From assembly GCA_004558205.1 (NCBI GenBank), contig SFDM01000011.1, forward strand, positions 13,971-77,970: a DNA stretch of 64,000 bases, in the 5' to 3' direction. Positions 37,932 to 46,240 of this stretch are shown here, piece after piece. Source of the DNA: Pyramidobacter piscolens (GTDB lineage: Bacteria; Synergistota; Synergistia; Synergistales; Dethiosulfovibrionaceae). Made by a program: the position numbers and the translations under genes. The notes under the pieces are model-generated. The model was not told where the DNA came from. It did no database searches and saw nothing but the letters and a program-made list of their open reading frames with translations. Within the stretch, counting starts at the first letter, position 1. Every line of letters starts with the position of its first letter.

Positions 37932-38951
37932 TCAGAGCAATAAAACGCTTCGCACCACAGCGCTGTCAAGCTTGCTCTGAATCCCTGCCAGAATCGTCAT
38001 AAGATTGCGCCATTCGCAAAACTGCCGCGCCATGTAGGAGACCATGACCTGCACGCCCAAAGGATCTTCGTGCCGCAGCGTCATCAGCCAACGCAAAAAA
38101 AACCGTTCCAAGCTCAGAAGCGAGCCTTCGTTCAGCGACTGAGCCTGTTTCTGCCAGAAGGTGCCGCGCAGCAGCACGTCTATACGTTTTGCCGAAAACA
38201 TCAGCTCCGGTGTCAGAGTGCCGCCTGTCAAAAAACGCACCTCATACCCTGAAGGCGCCCCCATTTGTTCATGCAGCCATATTCGGATGTTCCAAAGGTC
38301 GGTGAGAAGCGCCAGATATCGCGAGATCACCTGCGCACCCGGCCCCTGACACTGGGCGAGCAGGCGCCCCCCCCAGCTGAAAACGCCTTCCAGGTAGTGC
38401 CATTCGGCGTCCCAAAGCCGATTGGTCGAGTCCAGAACGGCGACGGCCTCGTTCAGGAGATCGGAAAGCACCGTGGGATCGTATCGGCAGCTCTCCGCTA
38501 TTTTTTCCCTTTCCCCCTTCAGGCTCCATAGGTGCCGCCAGAAATCTCCGGTCAGTTCGCCGTAACCGGGCAGAAAGGGGACCTTCGTCAACTGCCCCGA
38601 CTGAAGAGATCTCAAAAAAAGCTGCCCGTTTTCCACGTCGGACTGGATTGAGAGAATGGCGGCCATAACGCGGGCCGAGCCTTTGCTCCAGTTTTTAATA
38701 TCGAGGAAACGCCGTTCGGCCACCGACGCCACAAGACGTTCCAGCCTGTCGGCCAGGGGACTGCTGGCAAGCATAAAATCACGGCGGTAACTGGGACCAT
38801 AACTGGAGTTCAGGAAGATATTCTCCACTCCGGGCAGACTGCTTTCAAGCATTTCTTCCAGAGTCTCGGCAGAGAGGAAATCCCTGAACCGCGAGCGCAG
38901 GCGCGCGTTCACGTAATCGTAGTTAGATTCTTCCCTGGCCGCTGAACACAA
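37932..38951 (-). CDS. ntpC: V/A-type ATPase subunit C (d) homologue
   Basis: About 339 residues. The diagnostic N-terminus YDYVNARLRSRFRDFLSAETLEEMLES matches subunit C (YAYLNARVRAMKSRLL type); the rest is mostly helical. The start is uncertain: TTG 38951 keeps this motif but has a weak RBS and overlaps the E gene; GTG 38912 is the alternative. C caps the rotor ring and couples it to the D/F stalk. Confidence 0.78.
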   Translation of the reverse strand: MCSAAREESNYDYVNARLRSRFRDFLSAETLEEMLESSLPGVENIFLNSSYGPSYRRDFMLASSPLADRLERLVASVAERRFLDIKNWSKGSARVMAAILSIQSDVENGQLFLRSLQSGQLTKVPFLPGYGELTGDFWRHLWSLKGEREKIAESCRYDPTVLSDLLNEAVAVLDSTNRLWDAEWHYLEGVFSWGGRLLAQCQGPGAQVISRYLALLTDLWNIRIWLHEQMGAPSGYEVRFLTGGTLTPELMFSAKRIDVLLRGTFWQKQAQSLNEGSLLSLERFFLRWLMTLRHEDPLGVQVMVSYMARQFCEWRNLMTILAGIQSKLDSAVVRSVLLL

Positions 38952-39501
38952 GTCTGCGGCGGTACTGCTCCCAACGCGTCTGGAAGGTACAGTCAAGCAG
39001 AGACCCTCCCTCCTCAAGCAGTATGAATCCGCCCCATCGTCCAAGATTTTTCTCGGTCATTCTGGCGTCGCGAAAAACGGGCCCCAGCACATCCAACTCC
39101 AACCGCTCGGCCTGGACTTCCACGTTTCCCCGAAATCCGTCGGCGGCGCACTGTTTCATCATCCTTACAAGATACTGGGCGTAATGCTCGCTCTCCCGGT
39201 AGGCTAAAAGATAGGCTTTCAGGGACTCCTCAAGGCGCTTGAGGCGGCAATTCACCAAAATTTTCCTGCCCGCGCTGTTCGCGGCTCTTAAGGTCCGCTC
39301 ACGCTGCGCCGACAGGGAGGCTAGGATTTTTTTCTGCTCCTGCACAAGCCGGTCCGCCTCGAGTTCCGTTTCGCTTCTCCGCTGGGAAATCAACGCGGAA
39401 ACGCGCTCGCTGAAGTCGGCTTCCATGCCGTCGAATTCGGCTTTCAATTCCGCGCCAAGAGCGTCGTGAAAGCTCCGAGGAAAAGACGATTCCCCTTCCA
39501 C
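38923..39501 (-). CDS. ntpE: V/A-type ATPase subunit E (peripheral stalk)
   Basis: 192 residues from GTG 39501, ten nt after the K stop. A long charged coiled-coil half (about 15-100: ERVSALISQRRSETELEADRLVQEQ) precedes a globular C-domain with LGRWGGFILLEEGGSLLDCTFQTRWEQYR, the E-subunit GGxxL...TF..R signature. Forms the stator stalk with the small coiled-coil protein at 41622-41954. Confidence 0.82.
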   Translation of the reverse strand: MEGESSFPRSFHDALGAELKAEFDGMEADFSERVSALISQRRSETELEADRLVQEQKKILASLSAQRERTLRAANSAGRKILVNCRLKRLEESLKAYLLAYRESEHYAQYLVRMMKQCAADGFRGNVEVQAERLELDVLGPVFRDARMTEKNLGRWGGFILLEEGGSLLDCTFQTRWEQYRRRLVFSGQGRI

Positions 39502-39511
39502 GTTCCCGTAC

Positions 39512-39733
39512 CTATGCCGCAAACTGGAGAATCAGCATGATCGCCACCACAAAGCCGAGAATAACCATCGTCTCGGGGATCGCTTCAAGGATGATCATGG
39601 TTCCCGCGGTCTCCGGTTTTTCAGCGATGGTTCCCGCGGCGACGCTGCCTATTTTCGCCTGGGCAAAAGCCGTCGCCAGCGCCGGTATTCCAACTGCCAG
39701 CGCGGCTGCAAGCGCTACGAGTCCTTTTTCCAT
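39512..39733 (-). CDS. ntpK: V/A-type ATPase subunit K (c-ring proteolipid)
   Basis: 73 residues, two helices. The first carries Gln25 (TAFAQAKIGS), the second Glu54 in AIPETMVILGFVVAIM. The buried Glu is the ion-carrying residue. The Gln plus PET arrangement resembles Na+-binding rings such as E. hirae NtpK, so Na+ coupling is likely (inference). A single hairpin is smaller than the four-helix K of many V-ATPases. Confidence 0.9.
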   Translation of the reverse strand: MEKGLVALAAALAVGIPALATAFAQAKIGSVAAGTIAEKPETAGTMIILEAIPETMVILGFVVAIMLILQFAA

Positions 39734-41625
39734 GGTAAATTCCTCCTGTACGTAAATGGTCTGTAGGGAATACCTTTATCAACGTAAAAATTCCCCATGA
39801 ATTCCACATAGTGAAGACGCGCTGAGTGCAGGCTGGACTCAGCAAAGGCCAGAACAAAATTGAGAAGATGGATTGCCAGCGCCATGAAGAGCCCCAGCGC
39901 GGAAAGGCCAAGCACGTCCACGAACTTGGAGGCGGCCACCGCCAGTATGGCGGAGGAAAGGCCGATGGCTCCAATTCTGACATAGCTCAAGATGTGTCCA
40001 AAGGAGCTCATGGACTCCACCAATCCCCCGATACCGCCCCCCGCCATGAGGAGGATCAGCCCAACCACAAGCAGGGCCAGCCCGGCGGGAAAGGCCTGCG
40101 GAGGCAGCATCTTCCGCACCGACATCAAAGCGGCGATCATGGCCAGTATAACCAGGATGTTGCCGCATTTTTCCATGGCGTGCTTGGGCTGCCTGGATCG
40201 TAGACCCTGAACGACACCGACAACCATCCCGATCAGAATATGGGCAAGCCCCAGGGCGACGGTAAAGAGCAGCACCGGCATGACCGCCTGGGATCGTTCA
40301 ACCCACAGGGGCTCCAGATGAAAAACCCTATGAGCGAAATCGCCGAAAAACTCGCCGAAGGCGGCACCCCAAAAGAGGCTCCAGACGCATACGGTCATGA
40401 GGATAAACGCCGCGTCCTGCACCACTTTCTTTTTCGACCTCCGCCGCAGGAAACACATCAGCAAAAACATCACGAGGCCATACCCGGCGTCGCCGACAAT
40501 ACAGCCCGAAAAAAGAGGGAAGAACAACGCGATCATCACCGTAGGATCGGTGCTCCCATAGGCGGGCGCCCGTACGAGCTTTAAAAACACTTCAAAGGGC
40601 GCAAAAAATTTATTGTGCGCCAGCGACGTGGGAACCTTGCCATATTCCGCGGGGTCGGGCTTCTCCGAAAAGAAAGCCACTTTGCCTTCAAAGGCCTGCT
40701 CTAATTTGTCTTTAAACTCCTTCAGCCGCTTTTCTGGAAGCCATCCGCTGACGATCAGCGCGTGCCCCACGCGCTCGCAGCGATTTAAGGCCTGATGCTG
40801 CTCAAGTTCCCTGTCGGTAAGTAAAAAAAAGGCCTTCTGCCGCGATCCCCATTGGTCCTGAAGTTTACGGAGAAGGGATTTCTCTCCTTCAAAGACCCTG
40901 TTGATCTCAAACAGACGACGTTTTATAAGCTCAAGGCTTTCTATGTAGTTCTTACCAGAGCACTGTTGAGGGGGCTGCCAGAGATGGGCCCCTGCTCCGC
41001 TGAACGCGGCACGAGCCGCCGGCGCAAGCGCGGCGGGAACGGAAAGTTCAACCAGAGACTGCCCCTCTTTCAAGGTCTCGTGCATATGGCTCAGGACGCC
41101 GTCCTGACCGTCTCCCAAAAGGCCGGCGCCGGCCCTTTCAACCTGCCTCACGGCTGCGGCGCATGCATTTTTCGCACCCCACCACAACGAGAGGTCCCGG
41201 CCTTCCGCGTCGCTGAGCGCCGGCGTTCTGATCTGCCCCAGGACGCGTTCAAGAAGCAGCTTCTCCGCTTCAAGGGCTTTACGCTCCTCGAGAACCGCCG
41301 TTAGGTCCTGCTGAAATTTTTCGATACTCTTTTCAAGCTCCGATAGAATCGGCACAAAGGAATCGGGCAGTCTTTTGGTAATATCGGCTCCCGCCTGTCC
41401 TTCACCCCCGTCTTCACTTGGAGCGTCCGCCAGCTGGCCCAGCGCCTCGATAATAGCGTACTGCTTTTCGCGAAGGAGCAACAGCCGGTTTACGATACCG
41501 TCATCAGCCTGCGAATGCTCGGGCAGCGCCAGGTGAACGTGGCCGTCCTCCTGCAGAAAGGCAAAAAGGGGCACGCCGAGAGACGCGGGGGCGACCAGAG
41601 AAATTTTACGCATCTGTTCAATCAT
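39715..41625 (-). CDS. ntpI: V/A-type ATPase subunit I (membrane a-subunit)
   Basis: 636 residues, start ATG 41625 overlapping the previous stop. The cytoplasmic half (1-350) is rich in coiled coil. The membrane half has about eight helices with the family signatures FFPLFSGCIVGDAGYGLVMF, FSFGHILSYVRIGAIGLSS (the essential Arg in SYVR) and HLLNFVLAFAESSLHSARLHYVEFMGNFY. Length and motifs are canonical, unlike the catalytic subunits. Forms the ion half-channels against the K ring. Confidence 0.95.
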   Translation of the reverse strand: MIEQMRKISLVAPASLGVPLFAFLQEDGHVHLALPEHSQADDGIVNRLLLLREKQYAIIEALGQLADAPSEDGGEGQAGADITKRLPDSFVPILSELEKSIEKFQQDLTAVLEERKALEAEKLLLERVLGQIRTPALSDAEGRDLSLWWGAKNACAAAVRQVERAGAGLLGDGQDGVLSHMHETLKEGQSLVELSVPAALAPAARAAFSGAGAHLWQPPQQCSGKNYIESLELIKRRLFEINRVFEGEKSLLRKLQDQWGSRQKAFFLLTDRELEQHQALNRCERVGHALIVSGWLPEKRLKEFKDKLEQAFEGKVAFFSEKPDPAEYGKVPTSLAHNKFFAPFEVFLKLVRAPAYGSTDPTVMIALFFPLFSGCIVGDAGYGLVMFLLMCFLRRRSKKKVVQDAAFILMTVCVWSLFWGAAFGEFFGDFAHRVFHLEPLWVERSQAVMPVLLFTVALGLAHILIGMVVGVVQGLRSRQPKHAMEKCGNILVILAMIAALMSVRKMLPPQAFPAGLALLVVGLILLMAGGGIGGLVESMSSFGHILSYVRIGAIGLSSAILAVAASKFVDVLGLSALGLFMALAIHLLNFVLAFAESSLHSARLHYVEFMGNFYVDKGIPYRPFTYRRNLPWKKDS

Positions 41626-41954
41626 TTTTCGTCCACCGTCTCTCCTAAGATGGCCGCCAGAGCGGCCTTTACTTCGCCGCTCATATCGTCCCTTTCGGCG
41701 TCCTGCCGCCGAAGGCTCCAGGCGGCCTGGGCTTTCGCCAGAAGGACGCGCGTCTCTTCCTGATAGGCTTCGATCTCAGCCTGGTGCTCGCCGCGGATGT
41801 GGGCTAAAGTGTTGCGGAACATCTGCTGCGTTTTGAGGTCGGCTGCGGCGTAACGCTCTTCAATGCCGCGCTGATAGTCAATCCTGCGGGCATTCTGCTC
41901 GGCGACGATTGATTCAAGCTCCGCCCGCCAGTTCTCAGGCCCCTGTGCATTCAT
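41622..41954 (-). CDS. Small coiled-coil protein, V/A-type ATPase subunit G/H candidate
   Basis: 110 residues, start ATG 41954 overlapping the CBS stop. Almost wholly helical and charged (EHQAEIEAYQEETRVLLAKAQAAW), the pattern of the peripheral-stalk G/H subunit, which precedes I in many bacterial operons. Confidence 0.6.
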   Translation of the reverse strand: MNAQGPENWRAELESIVAEQNARRIDYQRGIEERYAAADLKTQQMFRNTLAHIRGEHQAEIEAYQEETRVLLAKAQAAWSLRRQDAERDDMSGEVKAALAAILGETVDEK

Positions 41955-42418
41955 GACCGGTCTCCCGAGGACATCAAATATTCGCAAAGATCCCCGCGAT
42001 CGATAATGCCGACTAAAAGGCGTCCCTCGACGACGGGCAGCCGCTTTACCTTGAGACGGAGCATCAGGTCGGCGATGTTCATGATATTCTCCTTCGTCTG
42101 AACAAACTCGCAGTCGGGCTGCATAAACTGGCTGACGCGCTCTTTGCGGATCTCCGAAAACTTCTTTGCCAGCAATTCGTGTTCTTGATACAAAAAAGCG
42201 TCCTGGGCAAGAATTTCAAGATAGGTGGGCAAGGTGGAGCGCAGAATATCCGACTCCGAGAAAAAGCCCACGAGATGCCATTGCTCGTCCACCACGGGAA
42301 CTCCGCTCAGACCGTGGCTGTGAAGCACGTGCATGGCGTCTTCCACGGAATCGCGCTCCATGACGGCCGTTAAATCTCGTTTCATAAGATTTTCAGCTAC
42401 CACAACGTCCTTACGCAT
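41951..42418 (-). CDS. CBS-domain pair protein
   Basis: 155 residues, two CBS motifs: LMKRDLTAVMERDSVEDAM...GLSGVPVVDEQWHLVGFFSESDIL (1-60) and FMQPDCEFVQTKENIMNIADLMLRLKVKRLPVVEGRLLVGIIDRGDL (97-150). No other domain. CBS pairs commonly bind adenine nucleotides. Translationally coupled to the ATPase genes below and to the glycosyltransferase above, so it may sense energy state for the complex. Confidence 0.88.
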   Translation of the reverse strand: MRKDVVVAENLMKRDLTAVMERDSVEDAMHVLHSHGLSGVPVVDEQWHLVGFFSESDILRSTLPTYLEILAQDAFLYQEHELLAKKFSEIRKERVSQFMQPDCEFVQTKENIMNIADLMLRLKVKRLPVVEGRLLVGIIDRGDLCEYLMSSGDRS

Positions 42419-44153
42419 GGGATTCCTCTTTCCAGGGCAGTAGATTCAATTTTTCGCGCAGCACGAGGAACATAAAAGAGAAAAGCTGAAGGTCGCGCCC
42501 CAGCCGCCAAGGTTCCTGTATCAGGCGGTAAAGCCACTCGCATCCCGTCTTCTGCCAAAACGCCGGAGCTCGCTTCAGATTTCCCGCAAACACATCGAAA
42601 CTGCCGCCCACGCCCACAGCCAGAACGCCCTTCAGACGCGCGCGCTGACGTTCCAGCCATTTTTCCTGAGCAGGAACACCCAGCGCAGCAAACAGCAGCT
42701 TTGCCCCGCTGTTGTGGATTTCGGAGGCCACTTCGTCCGACAGGTCTCTGTCGAAATAGCCGTCCCTGACGCCCACAACCCGGAGCCCTTTATACCGCTT
42801 CGCCAGGCAATAGGCGGCTTTCTCGGCCACTCCCGGTTTTCCGCCAAGGAAATATACGGGAATAGACTCCACGGCCACAAGCCGGCAGAGCCTCTCCATG
42901 TAATCAATGCCTGCGATCCGCTCTATGACCGGCATCGACAGCAGTTTCATCGCCCATACCAGCCCGGCGCCGTCGGGCAGAGTAAGATCGGCTTTTGAAG
43001 CGATATGCCTGAACTCGGGATCGGAACGGGCCGAATTCAAACCCAAGGCGCTCAGCGTCACCACCATGCGGAACTCGGGGGAGCCGTTTTTAAGCCAAGC
43101 CAGACTCTTGGAGAGCGCGTAGTTCATGGAAATGCCGTCGATTTTCACGCCCCACAGTGCGTGTTTTACGGGACGGCCGCCCTTCCTCCCGCTGATCCCC
43201 CACAACGCCAACAGCAGCACCACGGCCATGGCGGGCACCACCATCTTCAGGGCGGACGACTCCGGAAGAAGCTGCATCAGCGATACAGTCCCCCCCACTA
43301 GGAAACAGATCTCGGTCACAAGGCGCACCGCGGCTGGGTGATCCACGCCCCGCTCGATGACCCGGTTGTAGAGGTCGGGCACGGGCCGGGAATGGCCATG
43401 CACAAAAGCATGGTTCACGAACCCCAGGGACATCTCGACAAGCGGCAGAGCGTAAAAGCCGAGGGGAATCACCACCAACGCCGTCAGGGTAATTCCCTTG
43501 CTCACGCCGATGATTGAAATACCGGCCACCAGGGTGCCCCACAAGGAGGCCAGCGGCGCGCCCAGCTGCCTGAAGTGATGTCCCAGGCGGCTCCAGTAAG
43601 CGCCCACAAGGATCAGGGACACCAGGGACACGACGAACGCCTCGTCGAGGTTCTGCCGGGAAAAGTAGGCCACGCAGACCATCAGGGACAAACTGACGCT
43701 CAGCAGGTGCCCCGCTAACCCCGGGACCTGGTCGAGACGCCGGAACAGCACTGGAAAGAGGGTCATCCATGCCGTGGTCAGCAGGACCGACTGCCACAGG
43801 GAAAGAAACAGGTAGGCGGAGGAACTGGGAGCGGATACGAAGGAGATGGACGCCCCCGTCAGAGCAAAGAACAGGCCAGGCAGGATAATAAAAGCAAAAA
43901 AGCCTCTCCCCGGATAGACCTGCTCCGCAAGCCCCACCACGAGGGAAAGCAGAGAACAAGCCACAAGGGCGCCCACGCGCTCGCTGCCGCTCCACAGGGC
44001 AAGCAGCATCAGCACGGCAGTCAGAGACAGGTCTCTCACGTAGAAATATTGATCTCTGCTCAATTTTTTTCTGAAAAACCGCTGAAACAGCACACATCCC
44101 ACGGCTATTAAAAACAGCGGAAAAAGCATTTCCGCGTTAAAGTCGAACGCCAA
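42411..44153 (-). CDS. Membrane-domain / WecG-TagA-CpsF glycosyltransferase fusion
   Basis: 580 residues. The first about 335 form roughly ten membrane helices; HAFVHGHSRPVPDLYNRVIERGVDHPAAVRLV resembles the C-terminal cytoplasmic loop of WecA/MraY-type phosphotransferases, but the DDxxD metal motif is not seen. Residues about 340-580 are a GT26 domain: VKIDGISMNYAL, LTLPDGAGLVWAMKLL, RIAGIDYMERLC, LFAALGVPAQEKWLERQR, GVGGSFDVFAGNLKRAPAFWQ, GCEWLYRLIQEPWR. It probably transfers ManNAc(A) or GlcNAc-type sugar to a lipid carrier for a surface polymer. Confidence 0.82.
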   Translation of the reverse strand: MAFDFNAEMLFPLFLIAVGCVLFQRFFRKKLSRDQYFYVRDLSLTAVLMLLALWSGSERVGALVACSLLSLVVGLAEQVYPGRGFFAFIILPGLFFALTGASISFVSAPSSSAYLFLSLWQSVLLTTAWMTLFPVLFRRLDQVPGLAGHLLSVSLSLMVCVAYFSRQNLDEAFVVSLVSLILVGAYWSRLGHHFRQLGAPLASLWGTLVAGISIIGVSKGITLTALVVIPLGFYALPLVEMSLGFVNHAFVHGHSRPVPDLYNRVIERGVDHPAAVRLVTEICFLVGGTVSLMQLLPESSALKMVVPAMAVVLLLALWGISGRKGGRPVKHALWGVKIDGISMNYALSKSLAWLKNGSPEFRMVVTLSALGLNSARSDPEFRHIASKADLTLPDGAGLVWAMKLLSMPVIERIAGIDYMERLCRLVAVESIPVYFLGGKPGVAEKAAYCLAKRYKGLRVVGVRDGYFDRDLSDEVASEIHNSGAKLLFAALGVPAQEKWLERQRARLKGVLAVGVGGSFDVFAGNLKRAPAFWQKTGCEWLYRLIQEPWRLGRDLQLFSFMFLVLREKLNLLPWKEESHA

Positions 44154-44213
44154 AAACAGCTCCCCCTCTCAGATGGGCATAAAAGGGCCGCGCCCTCGAT
44201 CATCCATGCTTAC

Positions 44214-44241
44214 ATTCTACCAAAAAAAAGCGAAAAAACAA
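44214..44241 (-). promoter_or_regulatory. Promoter upstream of the glycosyltransferase/V-ATPase operon
   Basis: Minus strand TTGTTT (44241-44236), 16-bp T-rich spacer, TAGAAT (44219-44214). It lies in the 197-bp gap after serS, about 60 nt before the first start codon. Confidence 0.45.
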
Positions 44242-44350
44242 ATGCCCCTTGCGCTTTTCACAGGCGTTCTCCGGCAAGTCGCAAAAACAGGATGCCGGGA
44301 AAACTTTTTAAAGCCTTCCGCAGCACCCTGTTCCGTTGACCGTCAAAAAC

Positions 44351-45628
44351 TTACAGGGCGGGGATGTGTTTCACGCCGCCCATATAGGGCACGAGCGCGT
44401 CGGGGAGGTCCACCGACCCGTCGGCGTTCTGGAAGTTCTCGAGCACGGCGATTAGGCAGCGTCCGATGGCAAGGCCCGAACCGTTCAGCGTGTGGACGTA
44501 GCGGGGCTTTCCGCCGTCGGCGGGGCGGTAGCGGGTGTCCATGCGACGGCTCTGGAAATCTTCGCAGTTGCTGCACGAGCTGATCTCGCGGTAGCAGTTC
44601 TGAGAGGGCAGCCAGACTTCCACGTCGTAGGTTTTGGAGGAACCGAAGCCCATGTCGCCAGTGCAGAGCACGATCACCCTGTAGGGGATGCCCAGGCCTT
44701 TGAGCACGTCCTCGGCATTGTCGGTCAGCTTCTCCAGCTCGTCGTAGCTCGTTTCGGGGGTACAGATTTTTACCATTTCGACCTTGTCGAACTGGTGAAG
44801 CCGCATGATGCCGCGCACGTCCCGGCCGTAGCTTCCCGATTCCTTGCGGAAGCAGGGCGTGTAAGCCGTGTAATACTTCGGCAGATCGCTTTCGGACAGC
44901 ATCTCACCGTGATGCAAGTTGGTCAGGGGCACCTCGGCGGTGGGAATCATCCACAGGTCCTCGCCCTCCACCCTGTAGAGGTCCTCGGCAAACTTGGGGA
45001 GCTGCCCCGTGCCGAGCATCGTCGAGGAGTTCACCATGGTGGGCACGTTAAACTCCGTGTACCCCTGGTGCAACGTGTGCATGTCAAGCATATAGTTGCC
45101 CAGAGCGCGCTCCAGGCGCGCCCCCAGCCCCTTCATAACCGTAAAGCGGCTCTGGGCCATACGGGGACCGCGCTCGAAGTCCAAGATGCCGCATATTTCG
45201 CCGATATCCCAATGGGCCTTGGGCTCGAAGTCGAACTTGCGGGGTTCGCCCCAACGGCGGATTTCCACGTTCTCCGTCTCGTCCTTGCCGACGGGGACGG
45301 AGCTGTGCGGGCGGTTGGGGATCTGGAGCATCAGCGCCTGCATTTCATTGTCAATTTCAGCGACGCGGGCGTCGTCGGCCTTCACCTGATCGCCCAGGAT
45401 CTTCATCTGCTCCATGATCGCCGAGGCGTCGCCGCCCTGGGACTTAATCTTGCCCACTTCCTTGGAGCCGGCGTTCCTCTTCGCCTTAATCTCCTCGACG
45501 GCGCTGAGCAGCGTCCGTTTTTCCTGATCAAGCGCCAAAATCTTGTCCACGTCAAAATCGTTGTTCCTTGCCTTCAGATAGGCCTTGACAGCTTCTGTAT
45601 CCTCGCGCAGCACACGAATGTCAATCAT
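44351..45628 (-). CDS. serS: Serine--tRNA ligase
   Basis: 425 residues. N-terminal coiled-coil tRNA arm (about 30-100), class II motif 2 (FRKESGSYGRDVRGIMRLHQFDKVEMV) and motif 3 (NGSGLAIGRCLIAVLENFQNADGSVDLPDALVPYMGG). The start overlaps the ribH stop (ATGA). Confidence 0.97.
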   Translation of the reverse strand: MIDIRVLREDTEAVKAYLKARNNDFDVDKILALDQEKRTLLSAVEEIKAKRNAGSKEVGKIKSQGGDASAIMEQMKILGDQVKADDARVAEIDNEMQALMLQIPNRPHSSVPVGKDETENVEIRRWGEPRKFDFEPKAHWDIGEICGILDFERGPRMAQSRFTVMKGLGARLERALGNYMLDMHTLHQGYTEFNVPTMVNSSTMLGTGQLPKFAEDLYRVEGEDLWMIPTAEVPLTNLHHGEMLSESDLPKYYTAYTPCFRKESGSYGRDVRGIMRLHQFDKVEMVKICTPETSYDELEKLTDNAEDVLKGLGIPYRVIVLCTGDMGFGSSKTYDVEVWLPSQNCYREISSCSNCEDFQSRRMDTRYRPADGGKPRYVHTLNGSGLAIGRCLIAVLENFQNADGSVDLPDALVPYMGGVKHIPAL

Positions 45629-46110
45629 TCCTGATTCTCCTTGTCTTCTCTGATTTGTTTTAAAAGGGATACCATTTCCAAAGCCGCGAGCGCGGCTTCC
45701 GCGCCTTTATTCCCCGCCTTGCTGCCCGCTCTGAGGAGCGCCTGCTCAAGGCTGTCCGTCGTCAGGACCCCAAAAGCTACGGGAATCCGCTGCTCGAGGC
45801 CGACTGAAGCCAGGCCCTTCGACATCTCCGCGGAAACGTACTCAAAATGAGGCGTATCGCCGCGGATCACCGCTCCGAGCGCGATCACGGCGTCATACTT
45901 GCCGGCAAGCGACAGTTCCTTGACGATCAGCGGAAGTTCCCAGGCGCCAGGCACCCAGTAAACGTCCACATTGTTCAGTTTCACGCCGTGCCTGCTCAGC
46001 ACGTCTTTCGCGCCTTCCACCAGTTTTCCGCAGATCAGCTCATTAAAGCGCGACACCACAATAGCGTAACGTTCGCCCTGAGCGACTAAATTTCCCTGGA
46101 TAACTCTCAT
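45625..46110 (-). CDS. ribH: 6,7-dimethyl-8-ribityllumazine synthase
   Basis: 161 residues. VVSRFNELICGKLVEGAKDVLSRHG, VPGAWELPLIVKEL and ALGAVIRGDTPHFEYVS (with the catalytic His) are the family motifs. Condenses the pyrimidine with dihydroxybutanone phosphate. Own promoter; separate from ribD-ribE by 130 bp. Confidence 0.97.
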   Translation of the reverse strand: MRVIQGNLVAQGERYAIVVSRFNELICGKLVEGAKDVLSRHGVKLNNVDVYWVPGAWELPLIVKELSLAGKYDAVIALGAVIRGDTPHFEYVSAEMSKGLASVGLEQRIPVAFGVLTTDSLEQALLRAGSKAGNKGAEAALAALEMVSLLKQIREDKENQE

Positions 46111-46159
46111 GATAGACCTCCCACAAATTTACAAATAGACCGCCGCGATTCTACGACTG

Positions 46160-46188
46160 ATTTTACTACATTTTTGGCTCCAACCCAA
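46160..46188 (-). promoter_or_regulatory. ribH-serS promoter
   Basis: Minus strand TTGGGT (46188-46183), 17-bp spacer, TAAAAT (46165-46160), 50 nt before ribH. No FMN riboswitch features were seen. Confidence 0.5.
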
Positions 46189-46240
46189 GAGAAAAGGTGC
46201 TAATGCATAAATTTTCCCCGATGGGAGGAAGGCCGAAGGT

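Noticed and set aside
46111..46240. FMN riboswitch near the rib genes
   Set aside because: The gaps before ribH and ribD lack the AGGAUA / GAUUCAGUU-type conserved segments of the FMN element; ribD has no gap at all after uvrC.
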